Assembly (NCBI RefSeq): GCF_002646595.1
Contig: NZ_PDUD01000044.1
Coordinates: 1 to 64,000 of the forward strand
Length of the DNA: 64,000 bases
Origin: Flavilitoribacter nigricans DSM 23189 = NBRC 102662
GTDB taxonomy: Bacteria > Bacteroidota > Bacteroidia > Chitinophagales > Saprospiraceae
Reading direction: 5' to 3'
Position 1 is the stretch's first letter. Every line of letters begins with the position of its first letter. The notes under the pieces were generated by a model, which was not told the origin of the DNA, did no database searches, and saw nothing but the letters and a program-made list of their open reading frames with translations. Shown piece after piece: positions 26,781-34,377 of this stretch. The translations under genes and the position numbers were made by a program.

Positions 26781-27782
26781 TCAATTGCCGGCCTGTTTGT
26801 AGATAACTTCCTGCCACTCCATATTGCGCAGGTAATCCGGTCCGCCGGTCTCAAAAGGTTCGTTTTGCAGAAACGCATCTACGAAAGCCCGCTGGGTAGC
26901 GTAGACACAGTCACCGGCAAAATTCCGGTCTTCGTGGTCGTAGGGAATGTCTGCTTCCGCTTTGCCCAGCAGTTGCAGGGTAAGGCGTCCGTCGGTGTAG
27001 AGCCGTATACTTCCGCCGCTCCCTTCCACCAGCATCTCTCCGAAAGTATAGCGGGCGTTGCCTCCGGCGGGTTCATTGTAGCGATTAGCGTCCCAAATGC
27101 CAAGTGCGCCGTTCTCAAATTCAAACAGCAGCAGGGCGGCATCTTCCCCGGCAATATGGGGGTTCAACCGCTGCAGTCTGGCCGTCACCCCGGCGATCTC
27201 CCCGGCCAGAAACCGGAAAGTATCGATAAAGTGGATACCGGTCTCAAAGATCAGCAGGCGAGGCATGGTGCGAAAATAGGGCTGACGGCTCAGGTAAGCA
27301 TCATCCGGCCAGCCGTCGCCCGTTCGCATCCGGAAATAGATCCGGTGCAGCCGGTCGCCGATGACTCCTGCCCGCAGCAGGGCTTTGATCTGTCGGTACC
27401 AGGGCTGAAATCGGAAATTCTCGTGTACCATTAAACGGAGTCCGGCGTCGGTCACCAGTTGTACCAGTTCCCGGGCAGTTTCCAGATCGGGCGCCAGGGG
27501 CTTCTGGCAAATGATGTGTAATCCGCGCGCCACAGCCTGCCGGCACAGTTTCAGATGGGTATCCGGCGGAGTAATGATATCCACTACCTGCAGTTCTTCC
27601 CGGTCAAACAGGGTTTCCACCCGGTCGTACACCCGGGCTACGCCGTAGCGGTCGGCCATGGCCTGGGCCTTGGCCCGATCGAGGTCGCAGATCGCGACCA
27701 GCTCTACTTCCGGGATCCGTTGCCAGGCTTCTACGTGAAAGGCCGCGAAATAACCGGCTCCGATGCATGCGATCTTGGTCAT
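26781..27782 (-). CDS. Gfo/Idh/MocA family NAD(P)-dependent oxidoreductase
   Basis: A cytoplasmic enzyme of 333 residues. An N-terminal Rossmann fold (KIACIGAGYFAAFH) binds the cofactor. A CQKPLAPD segment stands where the family has its EKP lysine motif. The substrate domain contains MVHENFRFQPWYRQ and FETGIHFIDTFRFLAG, with a probable catalytic histidine. Members oxidise or reduce sugars and sugar acids. It is the last gene of a five-gene minus-strand operon, 42 bp after the MFS gene. Entry-step oxidation of an imported monosaccharide to a lactone or ketose is a fair guess. Lack of a signal peptide argues against direct pairing with the exported DUF1080 protein. Confidence 0.92.
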   Translation of the reverse strand: MTKIACIGAGYFAAFHVEAWQRIPEVELVAICDLDRAKAQAMADRYGVARVYDRVETLFDREELQVVDIITPPDTHLKLCRQAVARGLHIICQKPLAPDLETARELVQLVTDAGLRLMVHENFRFQPWYRQIKALLRAGVIGDRLHRIYFRMRTGDGWPDDAYLSRQPYFRTMPRLLIFETGIHFIDTFRFLAGEIAGVTARLQRLNPHIAGEDAALLLFEFENGALGIWDANRYNEPAGGNARYTFGEMLVEGSGGSIRLYTDGRLTLQLLGKAEADIPYDHEDRNFAGDCVYATQRAFVDAFLQNEPFETGGPDYLRNMEWQEVIYKQAGN

Positions 27783-27824
27783 TGGACAATTTTTTGTTTT
27801 GACCGAAAAACGAATTTTAAATGA

Positions 27825-29072
27825 TCAATAGGCCAGCCCCCGCTCTGCCTTCACCCGCCACCACATCCAGATGGCGATACCGTTCAGGGCCGCCGCGGTG
27901 TAAAAGAAATAATCGGTGGATCCCATCCAGGCCGTCAGGTAAGGGAAAGCCAGTGCGGTGAGAAAAGAACCGATGTTCCCGGCCATATTCATAGTGCCGG
28001 ATACCATGCCGGCGTGTTTTTTACCGATGTCCACACACAGGGCCCAGGACGGCGGCAGGGTCATGTCCGCTCCAAAAATGGCGATACTGATCATGAAGAT
28101 CGCTCCCAAGGGGGTAGTCATGAAAATGCTGCCGATCAGTCCGACGGCAGCCAGGGCAAATCCGACCATGGCCGGAAGGTTGCGGGAAGCGTTCCAGTTG
28201 CCCTTTTTGAAAATGGCGTCCACGGCTCCGCCCCCCAGCCAGTTGCCGGCCGCACCGGCCACGAAAGGCGCAACGCTGTACCAGCCGGCCTGCATGGCGT
28301 CCAGCTCGTAGGTGCTTTTGATGTAGGGAAACAACCAGGTGAGCGCAAAAAAGAAGGTGAAATTACTGGCAAAGTACTGGACAATGGCCGATTGCATGTT
28401 TTTTGAACTCAATAATTCCTGCCGCCCCGGAGGTTTGCCGGCAACCGTATCCGTTTCGGTCTGCCGGTTGGCAATGATGTAAGCTTTTTCCTCCTCATTA
28501 ATTCCAATCTGTTCTTCGGGCGTATCCCGGAAAAAATACCACCAGAGCAGCGCCCACACCAGTCCGATACCGCCCAGGATGAAAAAGGTGGTGCGCCAGG
28601 TGTAACTTTCGATCATCCAGGCGACGAACGGCAGTGCAAAGGCTGCTCCCAGCCGGGAACCGGAAAAATTAATCCCGGTCACCAGGCCGCGCTCCCGTAG
28701 GGGAAACCAGGAATAGATCGCCCGGGACATACCGGGAAATGCTCCGGCTTCTCCGGCTCCGAAGATAAACCGGATGATGACGAGCGACAGGAAATTCCAG
28801 GCGGCACCGGTCAGGGCAGTAACTACCGACCAGATCCCGACGATACCGGAAAGGACGCGCCTCGGACCGTAGCGGTCGGCGAGCATGCCGCTCGGCACCT
28901 GAAAGAGCGCGTAGCCGAGGGCAAAGGCGGACAGTACCCAACCCATGGCTTTGTCGCTGAGCGAAAGGGCATCGGCAATCGGATCCTTCGCTACCGAGAT
29001 ACAGATCCGGTCGATGTACAACAGGAGGGCCAGCAGGAACATTCCTACGGCCACGAGGTGTCTTGCTTTCAT
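27825..29072 (-). CDS. MFS transporter, anion:cation symporter (ACS) type, likely sugar-acid importer
   Basis: This 415-residue permease has twelve predicted helices. The N-terminal pattern matches the ACS family that includes ExuT, GudP and GarP: LLLYIDRICISVA in helix 1, GYALFQVPSGMLADRYGPRR in the first loop, and FIFGAGEAGAFPGMSRAIYSWF. Known relatives carry hexuronates, glucarate, galactarate or galactonate with protons. Its place between the oxidoreductase (42 bp) and the four-carbon acid sugar kinase (28 bp) supports import of a sugar acid or a related sugar across the inner membrane. Confidence 0.92.
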   Translation of the reverse strand: MKARHLVAVGMFLLALLLYIDRICISVAKDPIADALSLSDKAMGWVLSAFALGYALFQVPSGMLADRYGPRRVLSGIVGIWSVVTALTGAAWNFLSLVIIRFIFGAGEAGAFPGMSRAIYSWFPLRERGLVTGINFSGSRLGAAFALPFVAWMIESYTWRTTFFILGGIGLVWALLWWYFFRDTPEEQIGINEEEKAYIIANRQTETDTVAGKPPGRQELLSSKNMQSAIVQYFASNFTFFFALTWLFPYIKSTYELDAMQAGWYSVAPFVAGAAGNWLGGGAVDAIFKKGNWNASRNLPAMVGFALAAVGLIGSIFMTTPLGAIFMISIAIFGADMTLPPSWALCVDIGKKHAGMVSGTMNMAGNIGSFLTALAFPYLTAWMGSTDYFFYTAAALNGIAIWMWWRVKAERGLAY

Positions 29073-29100
29073 CCGAAACAGGTTTCAGATATTTATAAAA

Positions 29101-30507
29101 TCAGATCATCAGGTCATTCACTACTTTGGTAATCGAGTCCGCTTCTCCCACGTTTCCTGGAAAAATGATGTAGGATAGACCGGGGAATTTACTTTCGGGC
29201 CCGCAACTCCAGACCGGTACGCCCGGCAGGATCTGCCCCTTCACGATCGCTCTTTTTACACGCAGGGATTTGGTGGCAATCTCACTGGATGTAATGCCGC
29301 CCTTGGCGATCAGATAGCGGGGGCGCAGTGCCAGTTGACTGACGATGTCCGTAAGAAATGCGGCAATGCGGGTGCCAATGGCCAGATTCTCTTCGGCCGT
29401 ATTGGCGGCAATGAGGTCCCGGCTGGTATACAGGGCAACGTCCCTGCCGTCGCGGATCAGAGCATTGATCCGGTCGCTGTACGTTTTTAGTTGCGCCTGG
29501 GTATCGGCTCCGGCGTTTAACAGCCTGCTCACATCCAGTTCAATGGTTTCCAGGTCGGTATGCGCCTGCAGGTGTTCCAGTTGCCGGGTGGTGGTCGGTA
29601 CATAGGAACCGATCACCAGCAGTCCGCCGCGCCCCTGGTCCTCTACGATCTCGGCCGGTTGCAGCAGCGGTTTAACGGGCTGGGCGGCGAGTACCGCTAC
29701 AAAGGAGGCCGCCGTTCGGCAAATGGGGTGGATAGTAGATTGCATCAGCGCCAGGGCAAATACCTGGAGATCGTGGTAGTTTGCGGCATTTACCACACAG
29801 GTCATACCCGGTTCGCAGTTGTTCAGTTTTTCAGCGATGAATTCAATACTGTCCGTTCGAAGCTCCTGGATGGAGAAGGTGATCACTTCGGAGGCCGCCA
29901 CGGCACCACCGGTTTTCTGTTCGACCCATTTCCGCAGGTCGGATTGGGTATAACCGAATACCCGGTCCTGGGCGTAGGGGGTATGCGCAGCGGGAATGAG
30001 GTGTCCGTTCTGCCGCACATAGTGCACATTGTTGATGGTGTACCGACCGCCTTCAAAAAAGGCGGGGATGAGAATATTGACGGCCTGGTTGCTGCCCAAA
30101 CCGACTTCCAGCGCCTCTACTTCCGATGGATAATGACCGCGCAGCGTACTGTCACTCCGGCTGATCACCATGATGCGCCGGGCAAAGTTGGCGTTAGCCT
30201 CGGTGATGTTCCGGCCGATCTGTAGCGCCAGACGGTCGGCCGCTTCTTTTTGATAACTCCGCGAATTGGTCAGGATATAGAAGAGGGGAGTCCCTTTCAT
30301 CAGCTCTTCCCGGATATCCTTTACGGACCAGTTAGTCAGTACGGGAATGTTGTAAATGGTCTGGGTACCCGTCGGATCGTCATCCAGCACGATGAAGACG
30401 TCCACTTTTTTCCGCGTGGCCGTCTGTATGGTGTGACTGAGATCGACCTCCTGCACCGGGGGTAGCTCGGCGAAAGCCGTTTCGGCTACCAGTTTTTTAG
30501 TATCCAT
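29101..30507 (-). CDS. Four-carbon acid sugar kinase family protein (DUF1537; OtnK/DtnK-like)
   Basis: This 468-residue enzyme has the two domains of the family. The N-terminal sugar-binding domain shows VLDDDPTGTQTIYNIPVLT (about residues 40-58) and SRSDSTLRGHYPSE (about 112-125). The C-terminal nucleotide-binding domain has RYLIAKGGITSSEIATKSL near residue 400, PESKFPGLSYIIFPGNVG and a final helix. Characterised relatives phosphorylate four-carbon acid sugars such as threonate or erythronate at C4. Here the usual partner PdxA2 or an aldolase is missing, and the operon has an isopropylmalate-type dehydrogenase instead. The substrate may therefore differ, for example a longer acid released from an algal sugar. 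Confidence 0.93.
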   Translation of the reverse strand: MDTKKLVAETAFAELPPVQEVDLSHTIQTATRKKVDVFIVLDDDPTGTQTIYNIPVLTNWSVKDIREELMKGTPLFYILTNSRSYQKEAADRLALQIGRNITEANANFARRIMVISRSDSTLRGHYPSEVEALEVGLGSNQAVNILIPAFFEGGRYTINNVHYVRQNGHLIPAAHTPYAQDRVFGYTQSDLRKWVEQKTGGAVAASEVITFSIQELRTDSIEFIAEKLNNCEPGMTCVVNAANYHDLQVFALALMQSTIHPICRTAASFVAVLAAQPVKPLLQPAEIVEDQGRGGLLVIGSYVPTTTRQLEHLQAHTDLETIELDVSRLLNAGADTQAQLKTYSDRINALIRDGRDVALYTSRDLIAANTAEENLAIGTRIAAFLTDIVSQLALRPRYLIAKGGITSSEIATKSLRVKRAIVKGQILPGVPVWSCGPESKFPGLSYIIFPGNVGEADSITKVVNDLMI

Positions 30508-30541
30508 AAGCTATTGGTTTCTTTTTGGTCTATAACTGTGA

Positions 30542-31195
30542 TCATACTTCGATTTCCAGAGCGATCACCCGGGCCGGGGCTCCGTCTCCCGCCCGGATCT
30601 TTAGGGGGAGCGCGATCAGCCAGACCTTCGGGCGACTTAATGCCGACAGATTGGTCAGGCCCTCAATGATGATCACTCCGCCCCGGAATAACAGCTGGTG
30701 GATCCGGGTGACTTCTTCCAGATCGTTTACATCGGCTACTGACGGCGGTTCTACACCCAGCATTTTTATACCCTTCTCTACGCACCATTGGGCCAGTTCG
30801 GTACTGATGCGAGGCAGCTGGTTTCGGTACGTTGACGGGTCGTGACGGTGCCGGCTCCAGCCCGTTCGCAGGAGCAGACTGTCTCCGGGCTGTACCTGGT
30901 CGGCAATCCCCCCGAGTTGCTGCGGGGAGATCAGCGCCCCGGCCGAAATATCCGACAGATCAACTACCCAGGCCGGTCCCATCAGTTGCTGGGGCTCAAA
31001 TGCATCGATCGTGCCCGTCAGCCCAAAATGGGCCGGGGCATCCATGTGCGTGCCGGCGTGGGAGTATATCTGCAAGGTCCGGGCATTCCAGCCGTCCTTG
31101 CCCAGTTCCCGGGCGGTTGCCTCCGAATAGCCGCTGATACTGTCATCGTAGGCTAGGCTCAGGTCGATCGCTTTGGCATCCAATAGGTGCTGCAT
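30542..31195 (-). CDS. Cyclase-family metal-dependent hydrolase (kynurenine formamidase-like)
   Basis: A cytoplasmic protein of 217 residues with the PF04199 signature HAGTHMDAPAHFG (about residues 45-57), which binds the catalytic metal. GDSLLLRTGW and a late VEPPSVADVNDLEEVTRIHQ stretch follow. The family hydrolyses amides, lactones or acts on cyclic compounds. Its position between the dehydrogenase (10 bp) and the kinase (34 bp) suggests opening of a sugar lactone to the free acid ahead of phosphorylation. That role is inferred from context only. Confidence 0.9.
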   Translation of the reverse strand: MQHLLDAKAIDLSLAYDDSISGYSEATARELGKDGWNARTLQIYSHAGTHMDAPAHFGLTGTIDAFEPQQLMGPAWVVDLSDISAGALISPQQLGGIADQVQPGDSLLLRTGWSRHRHDPSTYRNQLPRISTELAQWCVEKGIKMLGVEPPSVADVNDLEEVTRIHQLLFRGGVIIIEGLTNLSALSRPKVWLIALPLKIRAGDGAPARVIALEIEV

Positions 31196-31205
31196 GGCTT
31201 CGGAC

Positions 31206-32258
31206 TTAAAGGTGATCGAGTAAGATGGAGGTGGCTTCGGCGGTGGTGGTCCGGCCGCCGAGATCGCGGGTCAGGATCTTATCCCCAACCGTTTGTTCAA
31301 TCGCATGGACAATATCCGCAGCGGCAGCGGTCTCCCCGAGCTGTTCCAGCATCAGGGCCCCGGACCAGATCTGACCGATGGGGTTGGCAATTCCTTGTCC
31401 CGCAATGTCGGGGGCCGAGCCGTGGATGGGCTCGAACATACTGGGGAAGTTCCGTTCCGGATTGATATTGCCGCTGGGGCCCAAACCCAGGCTGCCCATG
31501 GTAGCCCCGCCCAGGTCACTCAGGATATCCCCGATCATGTTAGTGGTCAGGATGACGTCAAATCGTTCGGGTTGCAGCACGAAACTGGCCGAGGCGGCGT
31601 CCACGTACAGCTTTTGGTATTCCACGTCGGGATATTGATCCGCTATTTCGGCGATCACCTGATCCCAGAAATATAGGGTGTAGATCAGGGTGTTGGATTT
31701 GGTGACGTTGGTTAGTTTTTTCCTGCGTTTCCGGGCCAGCTGGAAGGAGTAATGGGCTACCTGTTCGATCCCGTGCCGGGTGAACAGATTGGTCTCGGTG
31801 GCAAAACCATGCGGCCGGTCTGCGTCGAATATCTTGCCGTTCTGTACGAATTCACCTTCAATATTTTCCCGGATGATCACAAAATCGATGTCCTCCGCTT
31901 GCTTGAACTTCAGGGGACCGTCTACGCCGGGCAACAGTTTTACGGGCCGGTAGTTGACGTATTGGTTGAAGGCCTTGCGCACCTTGTAGGTGTAGAGTTG
32001 GAAAGGCAGCCGATCGTCCACTTCCGGTAGCCCGACCGCTCCGAAATAAACGGCATCGAACCGACGGAGAACTTCCAAGCCGTCCTCGGGCATAAAACTT
32101 CCTGCACTCAGGTAGCGGTGGGCGCCCCACTCAAAGACCTCTACCTCCAGGGTGAATTGGTGCTTGCGGGCCACGGCCTGCAATATTTCCAGTCCGGCGG
32201 GAACGATCTCGTGGCCGATACCATCTCCGTAAACGGCCGCAATTTTATAGGTGCTCAT
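31206..32258 (-). CDS. Isocitrate/isopropylmalate family dehydrogenase (tartrate/D-malate dehydrogenase-like)
   Basis: This 350-residue beta-decarboxylating dehydrogenase has a YGDGIGHEIVPAGLEIL N-terminus, the substrate-site VIIRENIEGEF, the catalytic lysine segment NVTKSNTLIYT, metal-binding aspartates in LTTNMIGDILSDLGG, and the NAD site FEPIHGSAPDIAGQG. The IENIEGEF-type spacing resembles tartrate and D-malate dehydrogenases more than true LeuB. It oxidises a 2-hydroxy acid at a neighbouring carbon and removes CO2. It is the first gene of the sugar-acid operon, where it occupies the oxidative decarboxylation step filled by PdxA2 in characterised threonate pathways. No leu biosynthesis genes are nearby. 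Confidence 0.92.
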   Translation of the reverse strand: MSTYKIAAVYGDGIGHEIVPAGLEILQAVARKHQFTLEVEVFEWGAHRYLSAGSFMPEDGLEVLRRFDAVYFGAVGLPEVDDRLPFQLYTYKVRKAFNQYVNYRPVKLLPGVDGPLKFKQAEDIDFVIIRENIEGEFVQNGKIFDADRPHGFATETNLFTRHGIEQVAHYSFQLARKRRKKLTNVTKSNTLIYTLYFWDQVIAEIADQYPDVEYQKLYVDAASASFVLQPERFDVILTTNMIGDILSDLGGATMGSLGLGPSGNINPERNFPSMFEPIHGSAPDIAGQGIANPIGQIWSGALMLEQLGETAAAADIVHAIEQTVGDKILTRDLGGRTTTAEATSILLDHL

Positions 32259-32616
32259 CTGGCAGCTGTTTGCTTTTTTGGTTAAACAAAGTTGATTTTT
32301 CTTATAAGCTATTGACGTTCTGCGGTATAGCTTTGCTTACAAATAAAAGGAGAAAACTGCGGCTGACTGCTCTAAAAGAATGGCCAATCAGCGGGAAATA
32401 CGCTCCGTTAGCGCACACGTCGGGGCAGCGAACATTCCCGGAAATCCGGGCATTCGAGTCCTATCATAAACGACGTTGTTAAGAGCCGGGTTAAAACTAC
32501 GCTGTGTCCGTAGCGGGGGCTTGTTCGGAAGGACGTCTCTTTTGTCCTGCTGTTCATTTTGCCCGGAATCCTAGATCGGAGCAGAAATAACTTTTACCTT
32601 AGAGGGCAAACCGTTT

Positions 32617-32660
32617 AGGAGGTGTTAAAGAGTTAATGTGAGAATGTGTTAAGGTTGGTA
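32617..32660. repeat. Single GTGTTAA-family block
   Basis: GGAGGTGTTAAAGAGTTAATG and AATGTGTTAAGGTTGG continue one another in the same style as the arrays at 13961-14014 and 62850-62892. No inverted partner was seen nearby. Confidence 0.45.
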
Positions 32661-32797
32661 ATCGGGGTGGGAAACGAATGATGGTGTTGACGTCCTTTCT
32701 GCTGCTATATGAATGGGAGTTCTCCCTTTTCATTGTGGTATTCCAGTGAGTAGCAATCTGTCAACACCCCGAATGTAATCGAGACACTTCCCAACTG

Positions 32798-32912
32798 TTG
32801 ACCACCGTCAACCTTCAACCGTGAGCTGTGCGACCATCAACCGTCGACCGTCAACCATCGACCATCAACCGTCGACCGTCAACCATCGACCATCAACCTT
32901 CGACCGTCAATC
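32798..32912. repeat. Heptamer tandem array with 28-bp higher-order unit
   Basis: Eleven 7-mers run without break from 32836 to 32912. The four-unit block ATCAACC, GTCGACC, GTCAACC, ATCGACC occurs twice exactly (32836-32863 and 32864-32891) and then starts a third time with changes. Two more units lie upstream, after an interruption. The array ends 13 bases before the sulfatase ATG and is open in that gene's frame, which makes a false N-terminal extension. Confidence 0.9.
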
Positions 32913-32925
32913 AAAAACCACCAAA

Positions 32926-34365
32926 ATGCAAATCTCCCAACCCACCCTTTACATTCTGACCGTATTCCTAATCCTATCCTGCCAACCCACCGCAGAAGAC
33001 CCGGCAGAAGCCGGCCCTAATGCGTCTGCTACCGACCGACCCAACATCATTCTAATGGTGGCCGATGACCACGGTAAGGATGCGCTGGGTTGTTACGGCA
33101 ATCCGGTGGTACGTACCCCGGCCCTTGATGCGCTGGCCGCTACGGGCTTTCGCTTTGATCGGGCCTTTTGTACTACGGCCAGTTGCAGTGCCAGTCGCTC
33201 CGTGATTCTGTCCGGATTACACAATCACGCCAATGGTCACTACGGGCACCAGCACGCTTACCACCATTTCAGCGCCTTTGACAAAGTGAAAAGTCTGCCC
33301 GTTCTGCTGGAAAATGAAGGCTATCGCACCGCGCGGGTGGGTAAATACCATCTCGCGCCGGAGTCGGTCTATCATTTCCAGGAGGTGTTCCAGGCTTCCG
33401 CCCGCAGTCCGGTGGAGATGGCCGATGCCTGTGCGGATTTTATACGTGCGGATGATCCCTTTTTTCTGTATTTCTGCTTTTCGGATCCGCACCGGGGTGG
33501 GGGATTTGCGGAGGAATTGCCTCACCAGCCCGATCGCTTCGGCAACCGGCCGGAAAGTTATCCGGGCATCACGGAAGTAACTTACGACCCGGATGAAGTG
33601 CTGGTGCCGCCCCATCTGACGGATACGCCGGAAACCCGGGCGGAGATCGCCCAGTATTATCAGTCCATTTCGCGACTGGATCAGGGTGTAGCCAGGTTGA
33701 TGGACCAACTGAAAACTACGGGTAAGTTTGACAACACCCTGATCATTTACATCTCGGATAACGGCATGGCCTTCCCCGGGGCGAAGACGACCCTCTACGA
33801 AGCCGGTATGCAGCTGCCCTGCCTGGTAAAAGCGCCGGGCCAGCAGGAGCCGGCCGTTACCGACGCAATGATCAGCTGGACAGATCTCACGCCCACCATT
33901 CTGGAGATAGCCGGGGCGAAGGTGGCGGATTCTACCTTTCAGGGACGGTCTTTTGTCCCGGTACTGACGGGTGACCGCTGGGAACGGGATGAGATCTACG
34001 CTTCCCACACTTTTCACGAGATAACGATGTATTATCCGATGCGCGTGGTACGCGGTGAAAATTATAAGCTGATCATGAATCTGGCCAGTGGCCTCGAGTA
34101 TCCTTTCGCTTCCGATCTCTACGCTTCCAAGACCTGGCAGAGCCTGCTGGAACGGAATATGGATAAACTCGGCGAAAAACCGATCGCGGAATTCCTCCGG
34201 CGACCGCGTTTTGAGCTCTACGACCTGAGTAAAGATCCGTACGAAACCTATAATCTGGCGGACCTCCCGGAATTTCGGGAGATCCTGAACGGGTTACAGC
34301 GTAAAGTGCAGTCGTTCCAGGAGCAGACCGGTGATCCGTGGGTCTACAAGTGGGAGTATGAGTAG
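32926..34365 (+). CDS. S1 sulfatase with C-x-A-S-R motif, lipoprotein
   Basis: 480 residues from the ATG at 32926. The first residues are a lipoprotein signal (MQISQPTLYILTVFLILSC); an upstream extension is only translated repeat DNA and is rejected. S1 features: NIILMVADDHGKDALGCYG, the formylglycine site CSASRSVILSGLHNHANG, VGKYHLAP, and metal-binding YISDNGMAFPGAKTTLYEAG. The CxASR form and NHANGHYGH stretch resemble the sulfamidase-like (S1_8) branch, but the subfamily call is tentative. It is transcribed alone and converges on the GH49-like gene with only 12 bp between stops. Confidence 0.94.
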   Translation: MQISQPTLYILTVFLILSCQPTAEDPAEAGPNASATDRPNIILMVADDHGKDALGCYGNPVVRTPALDALAATGFRFDRAFCTTASCSASRSVILSGLHNHANGHYGHQHAYHHFSAFDKVKSLPVLLENEGYRTARVGKYHLAPESVYHFQEVFQASARSPVEMADACADFIRADDPFFLYFCFSDPHRGGGFAEELPHQPDRFGNRPESYPGITEVTYDPDEVLVPPHLTDTPETRAEIAQYYQSISRLDQGVARLMDQLKTTGKFDNTLIIYISDNGMAFPGAKTTLYEAGMQLPCLVKAPGQQEPAVTDAMISWTDLTPTILEIAGAKVADSTFQGRSFVPVLTGDRWERDEIYASHTFHEITMYYPMRVVRGENYKLIMNLASGLEYPFASDLYASKTWQSLLERNMDKLGEKPIAEFLRRPRFELYDLSKDPYETYNLADLPEFREILNGLQRKVQSFQEQTGDPWVYKWEYE

Positions 34366-34377
34366 ACCAATGTTGAC

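Larger units (their letters stand above)
32259..32925. other. Divergent intergenic region, 667 bp, repeat-bearing
   Basis: This lies between the sugar-acid operon (minus) and a sulfatase gene (plus), so it should contain both promoters. It holds one GTGTTAA-type block (32617-32660) and the longest heptamer array (32798-32912). No gene was seen. Confidence 0.6.

Noticed and set aside
26631-27434. 267-codon plus-strand frame over the Gfo/Idh gene
   Set aside because: It is antisense to a clear oxidoreductase and its first part reads as low-complexity sequence.
32821-32925. 35-codon N-terminal extension of the sulfatase
   Set aside because: It is translated heptamer repeat; the lipoprotein signal starts at 32926.
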